A DNA stretch of 64,000 bases from Ferdinandcohnia sp036962685 (GCF_036962685.1 NZ_JBALOP010000017.1:72786-136785); one strand, 5' to 3'. Positions 7,918 to 17,482 are shown, numbered from the stretch's first letter. Notes: generated by a model not told the origin, from the sequence alone. A program made the numbers and translations.

Positions 7918-7947
7918 AAAAAAGGGCAGCATGGTGAGCTGTCCTTT
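7918..7947 (-). terminator. Terminator of the left kinase/glycosyltransferase operon
   Basis: Arms 7921-7930 and 7938-7947 (AAAGGGCAGC/GCTGTCCTTT); six T follow on the minus strand. It coincides with the stop of the HipA-like gene. Confidence 0.85.
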
Positions 7948-8723
7948 TACAAATTTGAATGAAGAGGTCGATAGCGTGATTTAACAAAATCCTGGATCAA
8001 TTTGTGGAGAACCATATCTCGGCGACACACTAAATAATCGACAACTTGCTTTTTCTCCTCTGCAGTAATTCCCCAGTCTTCTGGTGTGAAATTAACAATT
8101 TCATTTAATAGGTGGATTGGAATCGATTGAATGATGGCTAGCTGGTCGTAAAAATCTTTTTCATCTGGAATGAAGCTTGCGATTAATTCATGCGCCGCAC
8201 TTTTCATTAGCTTCCTACAGTATGTTGAAAGAATTGTACTTTCCCAAGCAAACGAGCTAAATAGGTCTGCATGATCAATAATATATAGTTTGTGGCTGCC
8301 TTGGCTTATTTCTTTAAAAAGCACATTTTTCCTGGTCCGATCCAGATTATACAGCCAGTAATCCATAATGATAATTCCGGCTAGCTGGTTGCAATTAATT
8401 ACATTCGGGGAAGTTAATTCATGAGCATTTTGACAATTTGGGATATACTCAGTTGCAAATTGTGTGCTTGTAAATTTAACAAGCTCACCGTCGGTTAGCT
8501 CACTATAAAAGGGTTCCGGGATTTGTACAAAGCGACCAGGTGGAACAGGGAGTTGTAAATAACGTGCAATTGAGTAGCCAACCCATTCGTTAAACAATAC
8601 CTTCTCTTGGCCTTCCTTTAAAAATTTCACGATATACTGTTTACCATTATCAAATGAAAAGAGATGTGCGTTATTCGATTTTCCTTCAAATAATTGATGA
8701 TACTTAGTTGGTTGGATGCCCAT
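7947..8723 (-). CDS. HipA-like kinase domain protein (copy 1)
   Basis: 258 residues, HipA-type kinase fold without the N-terminal subdomain of toxin HipA. Visible are the ATP-site lysine in QYIVKFLK, the paired glutamate in NEWVGYSIARYL, the catalytic loop WLYNLDRTRKNVLF (Asp and Asn) and the metal-binding Asp in YIIDHADLF, so it looks catalytically intact. The C-terminal motif EDWGITAEEKKQVVDYLVCRR is shared with a second copy at 18505-19284. It overlaps the preceding glycosyltransferase gene by 20 bases, indicating coupling. No HipB-like antitoxin is nearby. The substrate (protein, sugar or lipid) cannot be told from sequence. Confidence 0.75.
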   Translation of the reverse strand: MGIQPTKYHQLFEGKSNNAHLFSFDNGKQYIVKFLKEGQEKVLFNEWVGYSIARYLQLPVPPGRFVQIPEPFYSELTDGELVKFTSTQFATEYIPNCQNAHELTSPNVINCNQLAGIIIMDYWLYNLDRTRKNVLFKEISQGSHKLYIIDHADLFSSFAWESTILSTYCRKLMKSAAHELIASFIPDEKDFYDQLAIIQSIPIHLLNEIVNFTPEDWGITAEEKKQVVDYLVCRRDMVLHKLIQDFVKSRYRPLHSNL

Positions 8724-9807
8724 CACCCCCAGTCAATTCTTGAAGTAATCTAACATAGCTCTCCGCACATTTTTCAAGTGAGAAGTTGGATTCTACACGT
8801 TCTCTTCCATTAGCCGATAATGTCTGGTAGTACTCTGGTGCATCGACAATTTGATAGATTTTTTTTGCTGCATCTTGGGCATTTTCTTCGATATATAACA
8901 AGCCTGTCTTTCCATCCTCGACAATTTCAGGAATCGATGAGATGCCTGGTGCGACCACTGGTACCCCGCAAGCCATTGATTCAATGAAGGTATTTCCGAA
9001 CGACTCGCCCTTTGTTGTAGCAATGGTGCATCCGCCCGATTGTCGAACCTTAGAGTACATATGTGGCATTTCTTGATACGCAACCACCGGATACCATTTG
9101 ACGATATCTGTTAAGCCATTTTCCTTCCAATAAGCCTCAAATTCATTTCTTTGCACACTATTTTCCCCACCGATGATCCAAATTACAATATCATTCCGTT
9201 CACTTTTGATTCGATGAGCAATTTCCATTAAGAGCTTCCAGTTCTTTCGTCCATCCAATCTACCGATATAGGCAACTACCTTTTTCCCTTTCGGAATGTT
9301 GGGTTCCTTGTTTAAGTGGGTTTCTTCAGGATTAAGTGGTTTGAAAAATTCCGTATCAATTCCGTTATAGATCACCTCATAGGGTGCGTTTGAATCGATT
9401 AGGATTGATGCGAGACGCTTTTGGTGATAAGAGGGGACAATAATACCATCAGGCTCGACCATATCAAAATCCGGGAGTTGTCGATTTAGTTTAATAATTT
9501 CAGGAGTACGAGCCTCTATTAAAAGAGGCCCCTTGTATTTTGCCTTTCGAATCCATTTATAGCCTTTTTGTGTGTCACAAATTATAATCACGTCATAATT
9601 GTTCTTTTGGATGATATCTACGATTTCTTTTTTATCATCAGTTAGATAGACGGTGGCGACATCTTCCATGATATGCATGCCACCAAGGTCTTTCACATAC
9701 ATAAAGTCTGTTTCGATTCCAAATTTTTTGAAATAAATTGCACGATTTCTCCAGCCCGCGTTCACACCTCCAACAGTCAATAAGCGCCATATCACTAAAA
9801 CCTTCAA
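8704..9807 (-). CDS. GT4-family glycosyltransferase
   Basis: 367 residues, GT-B fold. The C-terminal nucleotide-sugar domain shows YNGIDTEFFKP, VVAYIGRLDGRKNW and the retaining GT4 signature ESFGNTFIESMACGVPVV with E-x7-E spacing; the N-terminus starts MKVLVIWRLLTVGGVNAGW. It is similar in type to coat-associated CotSA/YtcC glycosyltransferases of B. subtilis. TTG start with AGGAGGG seven bases upstream. It lies between a kinase-like gene and the HipA-like gene in one operon, so it probably modifies the same product. Confidence 0.85.
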   Translation of the reverse strand: MKVLVIWRLLTVGGVNAGWRNRAIYFKKFGIETDFMYVKDLGGMHIMEDVATVYLTDDKKEIVDIIQKNNYDVIIICDTQKGYKWIRKAKYKGPLLIEARTPEIIKLNRQLPDFDMVEPDGIIVPSYHQKRLASILIDSNAPYEVIYNGIDTEFFKPLNPEETHLNKEPNIPKGKKVVAYIGRLDGRKNWKLLMEIAHRIKSERNDIVIWIIGGENSVQRNEFEAYWKENGLTDIVKWYPVVAYQEMPHMYSKVRQSGGCTIATTKGESFGNTFIESMACGVPVVAPGISSIPEIVEDGKTGLLYIEENAQDAAKKIYQIVDAPEYYQTLSANGRERVESNFSLEKCAESYVRLLQELTGGDGHPTN

Positions 9808-9858
9808 AAATTACCCTCCTTTCAATAGGTTTTTACTGTCTATATCTCAACTCTATTT

Positions 9859-10818
9859 TTATTTTTTTTTCTGTTTAGAAGATGAAGTGAAAACCCTTGG
9901 TCTCTTCTTGCCTTCTGTCGTGGATAAGGAAGTTCCCTTTTTGCCCTTCTTCTTCTTTTTATCACCATAGATATATTCCCGTTCAAGCTCTTTCGCATTT
10001 GCCTTTACATGTTCAATGTCCATTCCTCGTGCAGTCAATGCTTTTATCCATTGCTCTTTATGAACCTTTCTAACGAGATCATCAATTTTTGAATTCCATT
10101 CTTTTTTGTCTGTTAAAAGTGCTTTTTCTTCTTTTGTTAGTTTCTTCGGCGTTATATCTTCCTGTGCAAAGTATTTTTCGTGTAATTCTGTTGCGTATTT
10201 TTCCATCTCGATATACTCCTGCCATTCATCATGGAGATCAGGAGCCATTTCCCTAACATGTTCTAAAAACAATTCTTGATATTGATTTCCTAGACTATTT
10301 AACAGTTTTCGAGGGTATGGATAGACACGATTTCTCCATACTGTTGTACCTACATCTAGAACCTTTAAATTTCCATCATCTTGAACGAAAATATGGCGTT
10401 TATGATGGTCAATTCTTTCTAGCCCAATTTCCTTGTATGTGGTTAATAGGTGTATTAGTTTTTCAGAAAGGTTTTTAGTTAATGGCTGGGATTGTAAATA
10501 TTCACGCAAGTCGATGCCGTACACCATTTCCATGGCGATATAATTGGGTCCACTACAGAACACCTTTGGGAAAAGGCTTGTGTTTTGACCGAGATTTAAC
10601 GCATAGAGTTCTCGTGCACATACATCTTCTTCTCCGTATATCTTTACACATACATCTTCATTTACTTGAAATACGGCTCCATGTACACCTTTTCCAATCA
10701 TTTTAAGTGATGTATTATTGTTTTCTACTGTAACTTCCGAATCCTCATGTGCTTGAACAGTGATATTTTTTACGTATTTTTTTATTTCCTTACAGTCTAC
10801 ATTCACTTGTTTATTCAA
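9859..10818 (-). CDS. Eukaryotic-like kinase with polybasic tail
   Basis: 319 residues. The kinase lobe (about 35-215) has a glycine loop IGKGVHGAVFQV, VAIK-type lysine CVKIYGEE, alpha-C glutamate ARELYAL, hinge YIAMEMVYGIDL, a catalytic loop RIDHHKRHIFV that keeps Asp but has His where Asn is usual, and DVG in place of DFG. The last 90 residues are charged, with a Lys-rich terminus (DKKKKKGKKG, SSSKQKKK). Two relatives lie at 17779 and 19291. TTG start behind GAGGTGA; lack of an ATG makes the exact start uncertain. Role unknown; modification of coat or glycan components is an inference. Confidence 0.72.
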   Translation of the reverse strand: MNKQVNVDCKEIKKYVKNITVQAHEDSEVTVENNNTSLKMIGKGVHGAVFQVNEDVCVKIYGEEDVCARELYALNLGQNTSLFPKVFCSGPNYIAMEMVYGIDLREYLQSQPLTKNLSEKLIHLLTTYKEIGLERIDHHKRHIFVQDDGNLKVLDVGTTVWRNRVYPYPRKLLNSLGNQYQELFLEHVREMAPDLHDEWQEYIEMEKYATELHEKYFAQEDITPKKLTKEEKALLTDKKEWNSKIDDLVRKVHKEQWIKALTARGMDIEHVKANAKELEREYIYGDKKKKKGKKGTSLSTTEGKKRPRVFTSSSKQKKK

Positions 10819-11012
10819 TTCAATTTCACCTCACAACGTTTCCGTTTGACTTTAATAGAAATAGTAATTACAATTTTTTTTGAAAAAGACTATCAATGTA
10901 TAGTATTCCTGGGATTTTTTCTTGTGTTGGGCAGATGTTTAGAAAAACCAAATTTTGTGTATTTTTGTATAGAAAAAACTGCTATACTTTAAAAAGCAAG
11001 CAGTCCTTTCGT

Positions 11013-11249
11013 TCAAAAATTATGATTTTCTTGTAGTGGATCATCAGATACCGCAGCGGATAGTTCTTCTTCCGGTGCTTCTGCTGCAGCATTTTGCAAA
11101 CTATCAGTAGTTGGTTCCTCTTCTGTTTGTGCATTAAAACTTAATTGAACATTGATGGAGAGATTTTGTAATTGACTTTCCATGTCTTCCTTTACGATTA
11201 TACGGATTTCATTATATTTTTTGGACTTATCTTTGTCCTTCTTTCCCAT
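11013..11249 (-). CDS. Small hypothetical protein with basic head and acidic tail
   Basis: 78 residues. The first 15 are Lys/Asp-rich (MGKKDKDKSKKYNEIR), the middle has alternating hydrophobics (IRIIVKEDMESQLQNLSINVQLSFNA) and the C-terminal 30 are acidic/Ala-rich. No known family. ATG 11249 follows GAGGTGAGAAGA; upstream extension lacks a ribosome site. Stand-alone between yjcA and the kinase gene on the same strand. Confidence 0.6.
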   Translation of the reverse strand: MGKKDKDKSKKYNEIRIIVKEDMESQLQNLSINVQLSFNAQTEEEPTTDSLQNAAAEAPEEELSAAVSDDPLQENHNF

Positions 11250-11355
11250 TCTTCTCACCTCTTTACTGTTCCTAATTCCTAACTTATGGAAATCGTCTAT
11301 AATTTGCATGGACAAAAGTGGATAAAAAAGGAAAATGAGTATTTTACCTACTAAA

Positions 11356-11703
11356 CTATCTTAGTAGCTTAATAACACAGGTTTCAATTATTGATGCCAA
11401 CCCGGCAATTGCAAAAATAAGAATAAGAGGTTCTGATAAAGGTAAATAAAGTTCATATAATATATAAAGAAATGCTGTTGACCAAACACCTGTGCACCAA
11501 TAACAGCTTAACAGCTCACCAATCCATCTTTTTAGCCCGGTTCCTTTAAGCTGAATATATTCTTCAACCGTCCCATCTGGGAGTTCTTCTTGAATTACCT
11601 CATGAAAAGGTCTGCGAATAAACTCCGTGATTTTATCAGATACTAATAACCTTGTAAGACGAAAACTCGCTAACCCAAGTAGAATAAACTCAAAAACTGA
11701 CAA
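11356..11703 (-). CDS. yjcA: YjcA, DUF1360 sporulation membrane protein
   Basis: 115 residues of the DUF1360 family. An N-terminal segment FEFILLGLASFRLTRLLVSD, an amphipathic linker, the conserved cysteine pair ELLSCYWCTGVW and a C-terminal hydrophobic helix are visible. B. subtilis YjcA is a sporulation protein required for spore resistance and lies in the same neighbourhood as spoVIF. TTG start directly behind GGAGGAGG. It marks the left chromosomal anchor of the accessory island. Confidence 0.8.
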   Translation of the reverse strand: MSVFEFILLGLASFRLTRLLVSDKITEFIRRPFHEVIQEELPDGTVEEYIQLKGTGLKRWIGELLSCYWCTGVWSTAFLYILYELYLPLSEPLILIFAIAGLASIIETCVIKLLR

Positions 11704-11782
11704 AAAACCTCCTCCTTTCAGGCAAAAATAATAGCTTCAATACATGTAGGGTGGTTACGACTAGTCGTATGCCTATATAAAT

Positions 11783-11822
11783 AAAATATGGCCATCATTC
11801 TGAATACATGATGGCCATTTTT
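11783..11822. terminator. Bidirectional terminator behind ugd
   Basis: 11-bp perfect arms 11788-11798 and 11808-11818 (ATGGCCATCAT/ATGATGGCCAT) with T-rich flanks on both strands; serves the UDP-glucose dehydrogenase gene on the minus strand. Confidence 0.85.
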
Positions 11823-11833
11823 GTATAAGTAGC

Positions 11834-13126
11834 TTACAAGATCTCTTTTGGTTTTCCTATACCTTGGTAGCGGATACCCAGTTTCTCAAGTTCTCCCTTG
11901 TTCAGCATGTTTCTTCCATCAAATACGAATGGCTGCTTTACTACCTCTTTTATCATATTCCAGTCTAATTGCTTATACTCATCCCAATCTGTACAAATTA
12001 ATACAGCATCTACCTCCCTAACTGTGTCTATAACATTCGTGAATTGTTCGACCTCTTTCATTGAAGTTGTAACAACAGGATCATGAACTCTTACAATACA
12101 TTGGGCATTCAAAAGATACTCAATGATTTGTAGGCTTGGGGACTCTCTTGTATCATCTGTACCTGATTTGAATGCTAAGCCTAGTACAGCAATTCTCTTG
12201 TTTTTTAATTCCCCCAATGCTCTTGCAACCTTATCGATAAAATAAAGTGGTTTTGATTGATTCACACAGACTGCCCGTTCCAAGATGGATAAATTGACAC
12301 CATATTCCTTTGATGTTGTTAATAAAGCATCTACATCTTTCGGGAAGCATGAGCCCCCATAACCAATGCCAGCTTTCAAAAAATAAGGCCCAATCCGGTG
12401 ATCTAAACCCATGCCCAAAGAAATTTCATCTATATCTATATTCATGTAATCACAAAGTGTCGAAAGCTCATTAATAAAGGATATTTTAAGGGCAAGAAAG
12501 GAATTTGATGCATATTTTATTAATTCAGCGGTTTTTGGGGATGTTATAACGATTGGGGCCATCACATTTGTATAAAGTTCACTCACCATTTTTGCTGCTT
12601 CCATATTTGAGCTTCCTATTATGATTCGATCGGGCTTTGTCGCATCAGATAATGCATTCCCTTCCCTTAAAAATTCTGGATTAGAAACTACATCAAATGG
12701 AATATAACCTCTATTGTTTTCCATAATGATTTTTGTTACCATTTCAGCTGTTCCAACAGGGACAGTACTTTTAATCACAATAATTTTATAATTATTGATG
12801 TGCCTTCCAATCAACTTTGCTACTTCAGTAACATATTGTAAATCTGCTTTGCCATCTTCTTTTTTCGGAGTTCCTACACATATAAAGATGATATCGCTAT
12901 TCTGAATGGCATCCATTGCTTCGGTTGTAAACGATATATTCCCCCTATTTAAATGAGTAACTAATACCTCATCCAAGCCTTTTTCATAAAAATAAAGCTT
13001 TCCCTCATTCAATGAGTCAATTTTATTTTTATCAATATCTAAACCGATAACTTTGTGACCATTTTCACATAAAACTAACCCGGTTGTGGTCCCAACATAA
13101 CCTGTTCCGATAACTAGTACATTCAC
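11834..13126 (-). CDS. ugd: UDP-glucose 6-dehydrogenase
   Basis: 430 residues. It oxidises UDP-glucose to UDP-glucuronate with two NAD+. The Rossmann motif VIGTGYVG is at residues 5-12, the substrate-binding LIKYASNSFLALKISFINE lies near 202-220, the catalytic cysteine is Cys260 in GGSCFPKD, and the C-terminal domain has LGLAFKSGTDDTRESPS. The GTG at 13126 is chosen because GAGGGGGAT lies just upstream and the product then begins immediately before the NAD fold; a longer in-frame start at 13159 has no ribosome site. Together with galU at the other end of the island it supplies UDP-glucuronate, as ytcA and ytdA do for B. subtilis coat glycans. Confidence 0.92.
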   Translation of the reverse strand: MNVLVIGTGYVGTTTGLVLCENGHKVIGLDIDKNKIDSLNEGKLYFYEKGLDEVLVTHLNRGNISFTTEAMDAIQNSDIIFICVGTPKKEDGKADLQYVTEVAKLIGRHINNYKIIVIKSTVPVGTAEMVTKIIMENNRGYIPFDVVSNPEFLREGNALSDATKPDRIIIGSSNMEAAKMVSELYTNVMAPIVITSPKTAELIKYASNSFLALKISFINELSTLCDYMNIDIDEISLGMGLDHRIGPYFLKAGIGYGGSCFPKDVDALLTTSKEYGVNLSILERAVCVNQSKPLYFIDKVARALGELKNKRIAVLGLAFKSGTDDTRESPSLQIIEYLLNAQCIVRVHDPVVTTSMKEVEQFTNVIDTVREVDAVLICTDWDEYKQLDWNMIKEVVKQPFVFDGRNMLNKGELEKLGIRYQGIGKPKEIL

Positions 13127-13341
13127 CCTTATCCCCCTCGGTGGATTTTTATATAACACTTCAGTTCATTTATTATATTACTAACTTATTCACTATTAAT
13201 TCCGAAGTGTGTTGTCCACCCAAAAATAGGCATAGTTAGCTACTACTTTAAAAAAAGGGGATACTAAGTGTCCTTATTCATATATTAAATGGTATTGACA
13301 CAGAACGTAACACGAAGTGGGTGCTTCGGTTTTCTATGAAC

Positions 13342-15285
13342 TTATTTTTTATCAACTCCTAAACTAAGTGAAACTTCTGTGGAGTAAGCCGTTATACTTA
13401 AAGAAAACCCGTGACCAAATATGGGTGACCGAGGTATTTCCCATTTCGAATCCACTCTATTTATAGAAGCCCAAGTAAAAATTACTCCGTTACGAAAGCC
13501 CCTTTTTTCTTGATCATCATAAGGAATAACTTCAGAACGCCCTTCCCGCAAAAGCCGTAAATAATCAGGAGAAAAGCCAATGTCAATTGTAATAGGCAGA
13601 ATTCTAGTAGGAATTTTCCCATAACTAATATTAAATTTCATTTCATCCTTTTTAAGTGAAAATCGTTTTTTCATTCCATATGCTGAGCTTTCCTTTTGCA
13701 TGTTTACAATTTCAACAACCGCTTCATTTTGTTCTATTACAATTGAATGGACTTCATATGCATCATGTTCATAATTCATATCTGCAAGAGCACCAGGATG
13801 ATTAATCGGAACATCCATAAAATCATTCAGTTCCTCTAGCCAGTTCCAATCATCTGATGGATTCCCGATTATAAGTGCGCCATTATTCTTATTAAAATAG
13901 AACATATAGATAATACGGCCGCCAAAACGAGGTGTAATTACAGCTGCAAGATTTTTATTACGTACGATAATCTCCTCATGCCCATCATCGTCTATATCCT
14001 GTAAGTAGGCATGGATTTTATCATTTCCACTAGAAGCCTGCTCCCACTTCACAGCTTCCATTAACACATATGAAGCTCGAGCATGACTAGCAAGAGTACT
14101 TGCCCATGGTGCTGGTGAGCCTATTAAATTTTCACCATTTTTACGATTCCCAATATCCGTGTGTATACTACCTGGGGCGTCATGCCATGCAGTTTCATAA
14201 GCGCATGCTAGTAAATGTTTTCTAGCCATATCAAGCATTGGTGAATGATTACCACAAATGTCAACTAAGCTTTGTAATTTTGACCATGTTTCGTTTAAGA
14301 TTTGCTGATATGGCAACCATTTTGGCGATGAAGCCCACCCCATGTAGTCATTGCCTGCCCCGAATTCCTTTTCTAATTCTCGATACGTTCCAGACGCAAT
14401 TGGAATTGGTGGTTGAATAGTAATTGAATGTAGCCATTCATTTAGAAGTATAGGTTTTACAGTCTCTTTCTTGGAAAGCCAATTGAGAAAACGTCGATAT
14501 TGTTCTATTGCATCCTTATTCCAAGGGGGAATCCCAGCTACTTTCTCCATGTCATCTCCATAGATTGCTATTACATCTTTTCCGTCCTCTATTGCTATAG
14601 AAAGATTTTCAATAAGGGCATTTAATCTTCGTTCATTTTGCTCTGAATCAAACAACAGATTATATCGCATTTCACAAGACATCGGAAGTCCAATTAAACC
14701 ATTTCCGTCTTCTATTTCATATGCCTCAAATAATTCGCGGTGAAATGTATATTGTTTATCAAAGCTCTCTCTTCTAGCTGTCGGTAAAAATAAACGATCA
14801 TCGACTAAAGTGTATTTAAACCCTCCGTTATCAAGTTTCTTATCTGTGAGACTTCGTGACAATTGTTCTGTATTCCATACTCGTTCCGGTATCCAAAATC
14901 CAGTTACGTCGGCTGAAAGCCATCTCTTAATAAGTCTGAGCTCCTCCTGTATTTGATGATGATTATGCTCCGAATCAAATAACGTCATTATATTTTGTGA
15001 ATAAGTAGACCCGATAATTTCGACTAATCCCGACTCCCGTAATTCAGAAATCTCACGAAGAAATAGTGGATCGAACCATGCACAAGCCTCAATTAGTGTG
15101 CCACTTACATGGAGATGAAATGGAACTTCATATTCAGTATGCAAATCAAGTATTGCCCGTAAACCACTTGAAGCATCTGGGGGACCAATAATTTCAGCTA
15201 ATCCCGCCCGATTATGATAGCCGTTTGTAATCAAATATTGATTAGCATGATGAACAATTGCAATTGGAACGACAGTACTACTCAA
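13342..15285 (-). CDS. GH57-type glycoside hydrolase / glucan-modifying enzyme
   Basis: 647 residues. The N-terminal (beta/alpha)7 barrel carries family-57 landmarks: IAIVHHANQYL at residues 8-18, FHLHVSGTLIE at 56-66, the nucleophile-like Glu134 in FWIPERVW, and the acid/base candidate Asp in IYGDDMEKVAG at 241-251; a helical segment ends HLLACAYETAWHD. The last 220 residues form a beta-rich C-terminal domain. GH57 enzymes hydrolyse, transfer or branch alpha-glucans or cleave galactosides; specificity cannot be told. TTG start with GGGAG nine bases upstream; it overlaps the upstream phosphotransferase gene by 8 bases, so the two are coupled, with a GT4 gene before them. Confidence 0.8.
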   Translation of the reverse strand: MSSTVVPIAIVHHANQYLITNGYHNRAGLAEIIGPPDASSGLRAILDLHTEYEVPFHLHVSGTLIEACAWFDPLFLREISELRESGLVEIIGSTYSQNIMTLFDSEHNHHQIQEELRLIKRWLSADVTGFWIPERVWNTEQLSRSLTDKKLDNGGFKYTLVDDRLFLPTARRESFDKQYTFHRELFEAYEIEDGNGLIGLPMSCEMRYNLLFDSEQNERRLNALIENLSIAIEDGKDVIAIYGDDMEKVAGIPPWNKDAIEQYRRFLNWLSKKETVKPILLNEWLHSITIQPPIPIASGTYRELEKEFGAGNDYMGWASSPKWLPYQQILNETWSKLQSLVDICGNHSPMLDMARKHLLACAYETAWHDAPGSIHTDIGNRKNGENLIGSPAPWASTLASHARASYVLMEAVKWEQASSGNDKIHAYLQDIDDDGHEEIIVRNKNLAAVITPRFGGRIIYMFYFNKNNGALIIGNPSDDWNWLEELNDFMDVPINHPGALADMNYEHDAYEVHSIVIEQNEAVVEIVNMQKESSAYGMKKRFSLKKDEMKFNISYGKIPTRILPITIDIGFSPDYLRLLREGRSEVIPYDDQEKRGFRNGVIFTWASINRVDSKWEIPRSPIFGHGFSLSITAYSTEVSLSLGVDKK

Positions 15286-16276
15286 GAAATTTCACTCCCT
15301 TAAGAAGGTTTTCACATTCATGCAAAAATACATCACCAATTTCCGAATTCCCTGAATGAAGCACACATAATTCATAGTGCAAGCTTTCAAAAAGGGAACG
15401 GGCTCGATATAAAGATATGCGTTTAAAAAACTCTAAACGATATTGTTCAGAAGTATAAAGAAGATAGGTTTCAATGAAACTATGAATAAATGACTTAAAA
15501 AATTGAAAATCACCTTTCTTTAAAAAGCCCAATACTTGTAATTGACAAGTTAAATAGGCTACATCCCAAGCAGCATCCCCACTAAAATGGTGATCAAAAT
15601 CAATTGCTGTTACTTGATTGTTATCGACAAATAAATTCTCCAAATGGAAATCACCGTGTAGCATTACATGTTTACCTGCCCATGGATTTTGTGATGTAGT
15701 TAGTAAACCGTCATACAGAGCTTTTAATCTTTCTCCTTTTTCCGGTAGCATCATTGTAAGCTCTTGATAGAAACGTGTAATATCTGCTTCCGCTCTCGTT
15801 CGCTTAGTTTCACGTAATTCCGCTACAGGCATGGAATGTAGTTTCCTTAACCAGGAAGCGATGAGTAATGCGAGTCGAATGTGATTATCATCAGAATTGA
15901 GACAATTTTTAAGTGATTCCCCTGATGCTTTTGTCATCAAGAGCATCATACAGGATTCATAATATGCAATTGGACGGATAATCGTATAAGATGAATCCGT
16001 GCCCATCCCGTTCTCCCATAAATATTGCAACACTCGAAAACTATCATTCCCTTTTTCTTGATCAGAAAATTTTTTCCCAATTAAAAACTCTTCTTCCTTT
16101 TTTCCTTCTTGATTAAGATAAGTTAGCCTATACTCTACAATCCATTTTCGTAATTTTGGAATAGAGGAATTAAGAATGATTGATAGGACCTTTCTGTTTT
16201 CCTTTTCATAACACTTTTCATATGAAGAGGCTATTTGTTCAATTGAAGGAAGCAAGGGCTTTATATTTTCTGACAT
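15278..16276 (-). CDS. APH-family phosphotransferase
   Basis: 332 residues of the aminoglycoside phosphotransferase/CotS-like kinase fold. The catalytic loop HGDFHLENLFVD and the metal-binding IDFDHHFSGDAAWDVAYL are intact; the N-lobe is less conserved. Relatives phosphorylate small molecules, sugars or homoserine, and CotS of the spore coat belongs to the same superfamily. ATG preceded by AAAGGGG. It lies between a GT4 glycosyltransferase and a GH57 enzyme in one operon, so a sugar kinase acting in glycan assembly is a fair guess. Confidence 0.8.
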   Translation of the reverse strand: MSENIKPLLPSIEQIASSYEKCYEKENRKVLSIILNSSIPKLRKWIVEYRLTYLNQEGKKEEEFLIGKKFSDQEKGNDSFRVLQYLWENGMGTDSSYTIIRPIAYYESCMMLLMTKASGESLKNCLNSDDNHIRLALLIASWLRKLHSMPVAELRETKRTRAEADITRFYQELTMMLPEKGERLKALYDGLLTTSQNPWAGKHVMLHGDFHLENLFVDNNQVTAIDFDHHFSGDAAWDVAYLTCQLQVLGFLKKGDFQFFKSFIHSFIETYLLYTSEQYRLEFFKRISLYRARSLFESLHYELCVLHSGNSEIGDVFLHECENLLKGVKFLE

Positions 16277-16345
16277 TGTCTTACCCCTTTCCTAATATTA
16301 TTTTTATTAAATCACTAAATTCTTCATAATAAATAGAAAAACGAT

Positions 16346-17482
16346 TTACGACATATCTAGCAGTCTTGAATATAGTGACCTCGTTTCATTCGCAATATTT
16401 TCCCAAGATAGTTTACCTACTTCTCTAGCCCCTTCTTCTCCTAATGTTTGTCTAAGTTGTGGATTATTAAGCAATGTAAGAATTGCTTGAGCTAATTCAT
16501 TTGGTTGTTTTGGTTCAACATATTTAACATTATTGACAACTTCGCCAGCACCGGTGTTTGTAGAAATGATTGTTGGCAAACCTGAAGCCATAGCTTCAAG
16601 TACGGTAATACCGAATGGTTCGGATACGGATGGCAACACAAAAATAATTGCTTTTTTGTAACAATCCATTAATTGATCGTCATACACACTTCCTGTAAAT
16701 TCAATCTGCTTGGAAATTTTCCACCTCTTTGCCCTTCGTTTTAAGCTTTTTAACAAATCCCCATCACCTGCAATCATAAAGCGAACATCATCCCGTTCTG
16801 CAAGAACAATTTGTGCCGCTGCCAAAAAATCATCAGGGCCTTTTTGCCCGGTAACCCTTCCCAAAAATAAAATATATCCGTCAGTCCTTTGATAGTCACG
16901 GTTACTTATCTCCTGAAAAGGGCTAGTTTCAATTCCGTTATAGATAACCGATATTTTATTAGGGTCTGCATTATAGACGGATACAAGGCTCTGTTTCATC
17001 AGATTTGATACAGTGATTGTATGATTTACATTTTTACAGGCTTCTTGTTCTATTGCTAATATTCCCGGGTTAACCGGCATTCCCGCTGCCCGATCATATT
17101 CAGTAGAATGAATTGTCCATATGAGGGGAATTTTGTAACGCTCAGCAAGTCTAGCTGCAGCAAAAACTCCCATCCAATCATGTGCATGAATTACATCTAT
17201 ACCTTCTGGCTCGAAGTCTTCCTCAAGCTGAGACCTAAATTTTTTTATTGTGTCCAAATTTGTACTACTATTATAGGCATTAGTAGAAACCGGATCATTA
17301 ATTTGCACATGGCGCATAGTCATACCAATAGGGATATCAAAGCCTTCTGTTTTATATGCAGGTAGATAAAAATCAATCTCCACTCCAATATGAGTCAATG
17401 CGTGCACAATGTTATAGCAATGAATACCCAGTCCGCCAGAAAACTGTGGCGGATACTCCCAACTAATCATAGCAATCTTCAC
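16346..17482 (-). CDS. GT4 glycosyltransferase (glycogen-synthase-like)
   Basis: 378 residues, GT-B fold. The start MKIAMISWEYPPQFSGGLGIHCYN is the glycine-rich acceptor-side motif typical of GT4/starch-synthase-like enzymes; VIHAHDWMG, IYNGIETSPFQ, ILFLGRVTGQKGPDDFL and the signature EPFGITVLEAMASGLPTI follow. First gene of an operon with the phosphotransferase and GH57 genes. The combination GT4 plus GH57 suggests synthesis and trimming of an alpha-linked glucan. Confidence 0.87.
   Translation of the reverse strand: MKIAMISWEYPPQFSGGLGIHCYNIVHALTHIGVEIDFYLPAYKTEGFDIPIGMTMRHVQINDPVSTNAYNSSTNLDTIKKFRSQLEEDFEPEGIDVIHAHDWMGVFAAARLAERYKIPLIWTIHSTEYDRAAGMPVNPGILAIEQEACKNVNHTITVSNLMKQSLVSVYNADPNKISVIYNGIETSPFQEISNRDYQRTDGYILFLGRVTGQKGPDDFLAAAQIVLAERDDVRFMIAGDGDLLKSLKRRAKRWKISKQIEFTGSVYDDQLMDCYKKAIIFVLPSVSEPFGITVLEAMASGLPTIISTNTGAGEVVNNVKYVEPKQPNELAQAILTLLNNPQLRQTLGEEGAREVGKLSWENIANETRSLYSRLLDMS

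Noticed and set aside
7947..8723. HipA-like gene as toxin of a toxin-antitoxin system
   Set aside because: It lacks the N-terminal HipA subdomain, there is no HipB-type helix-turn-helix partner, and it is embedded in an operon with a glycosyltransferase and another kinase; the second copy is likewise without antitoxin.
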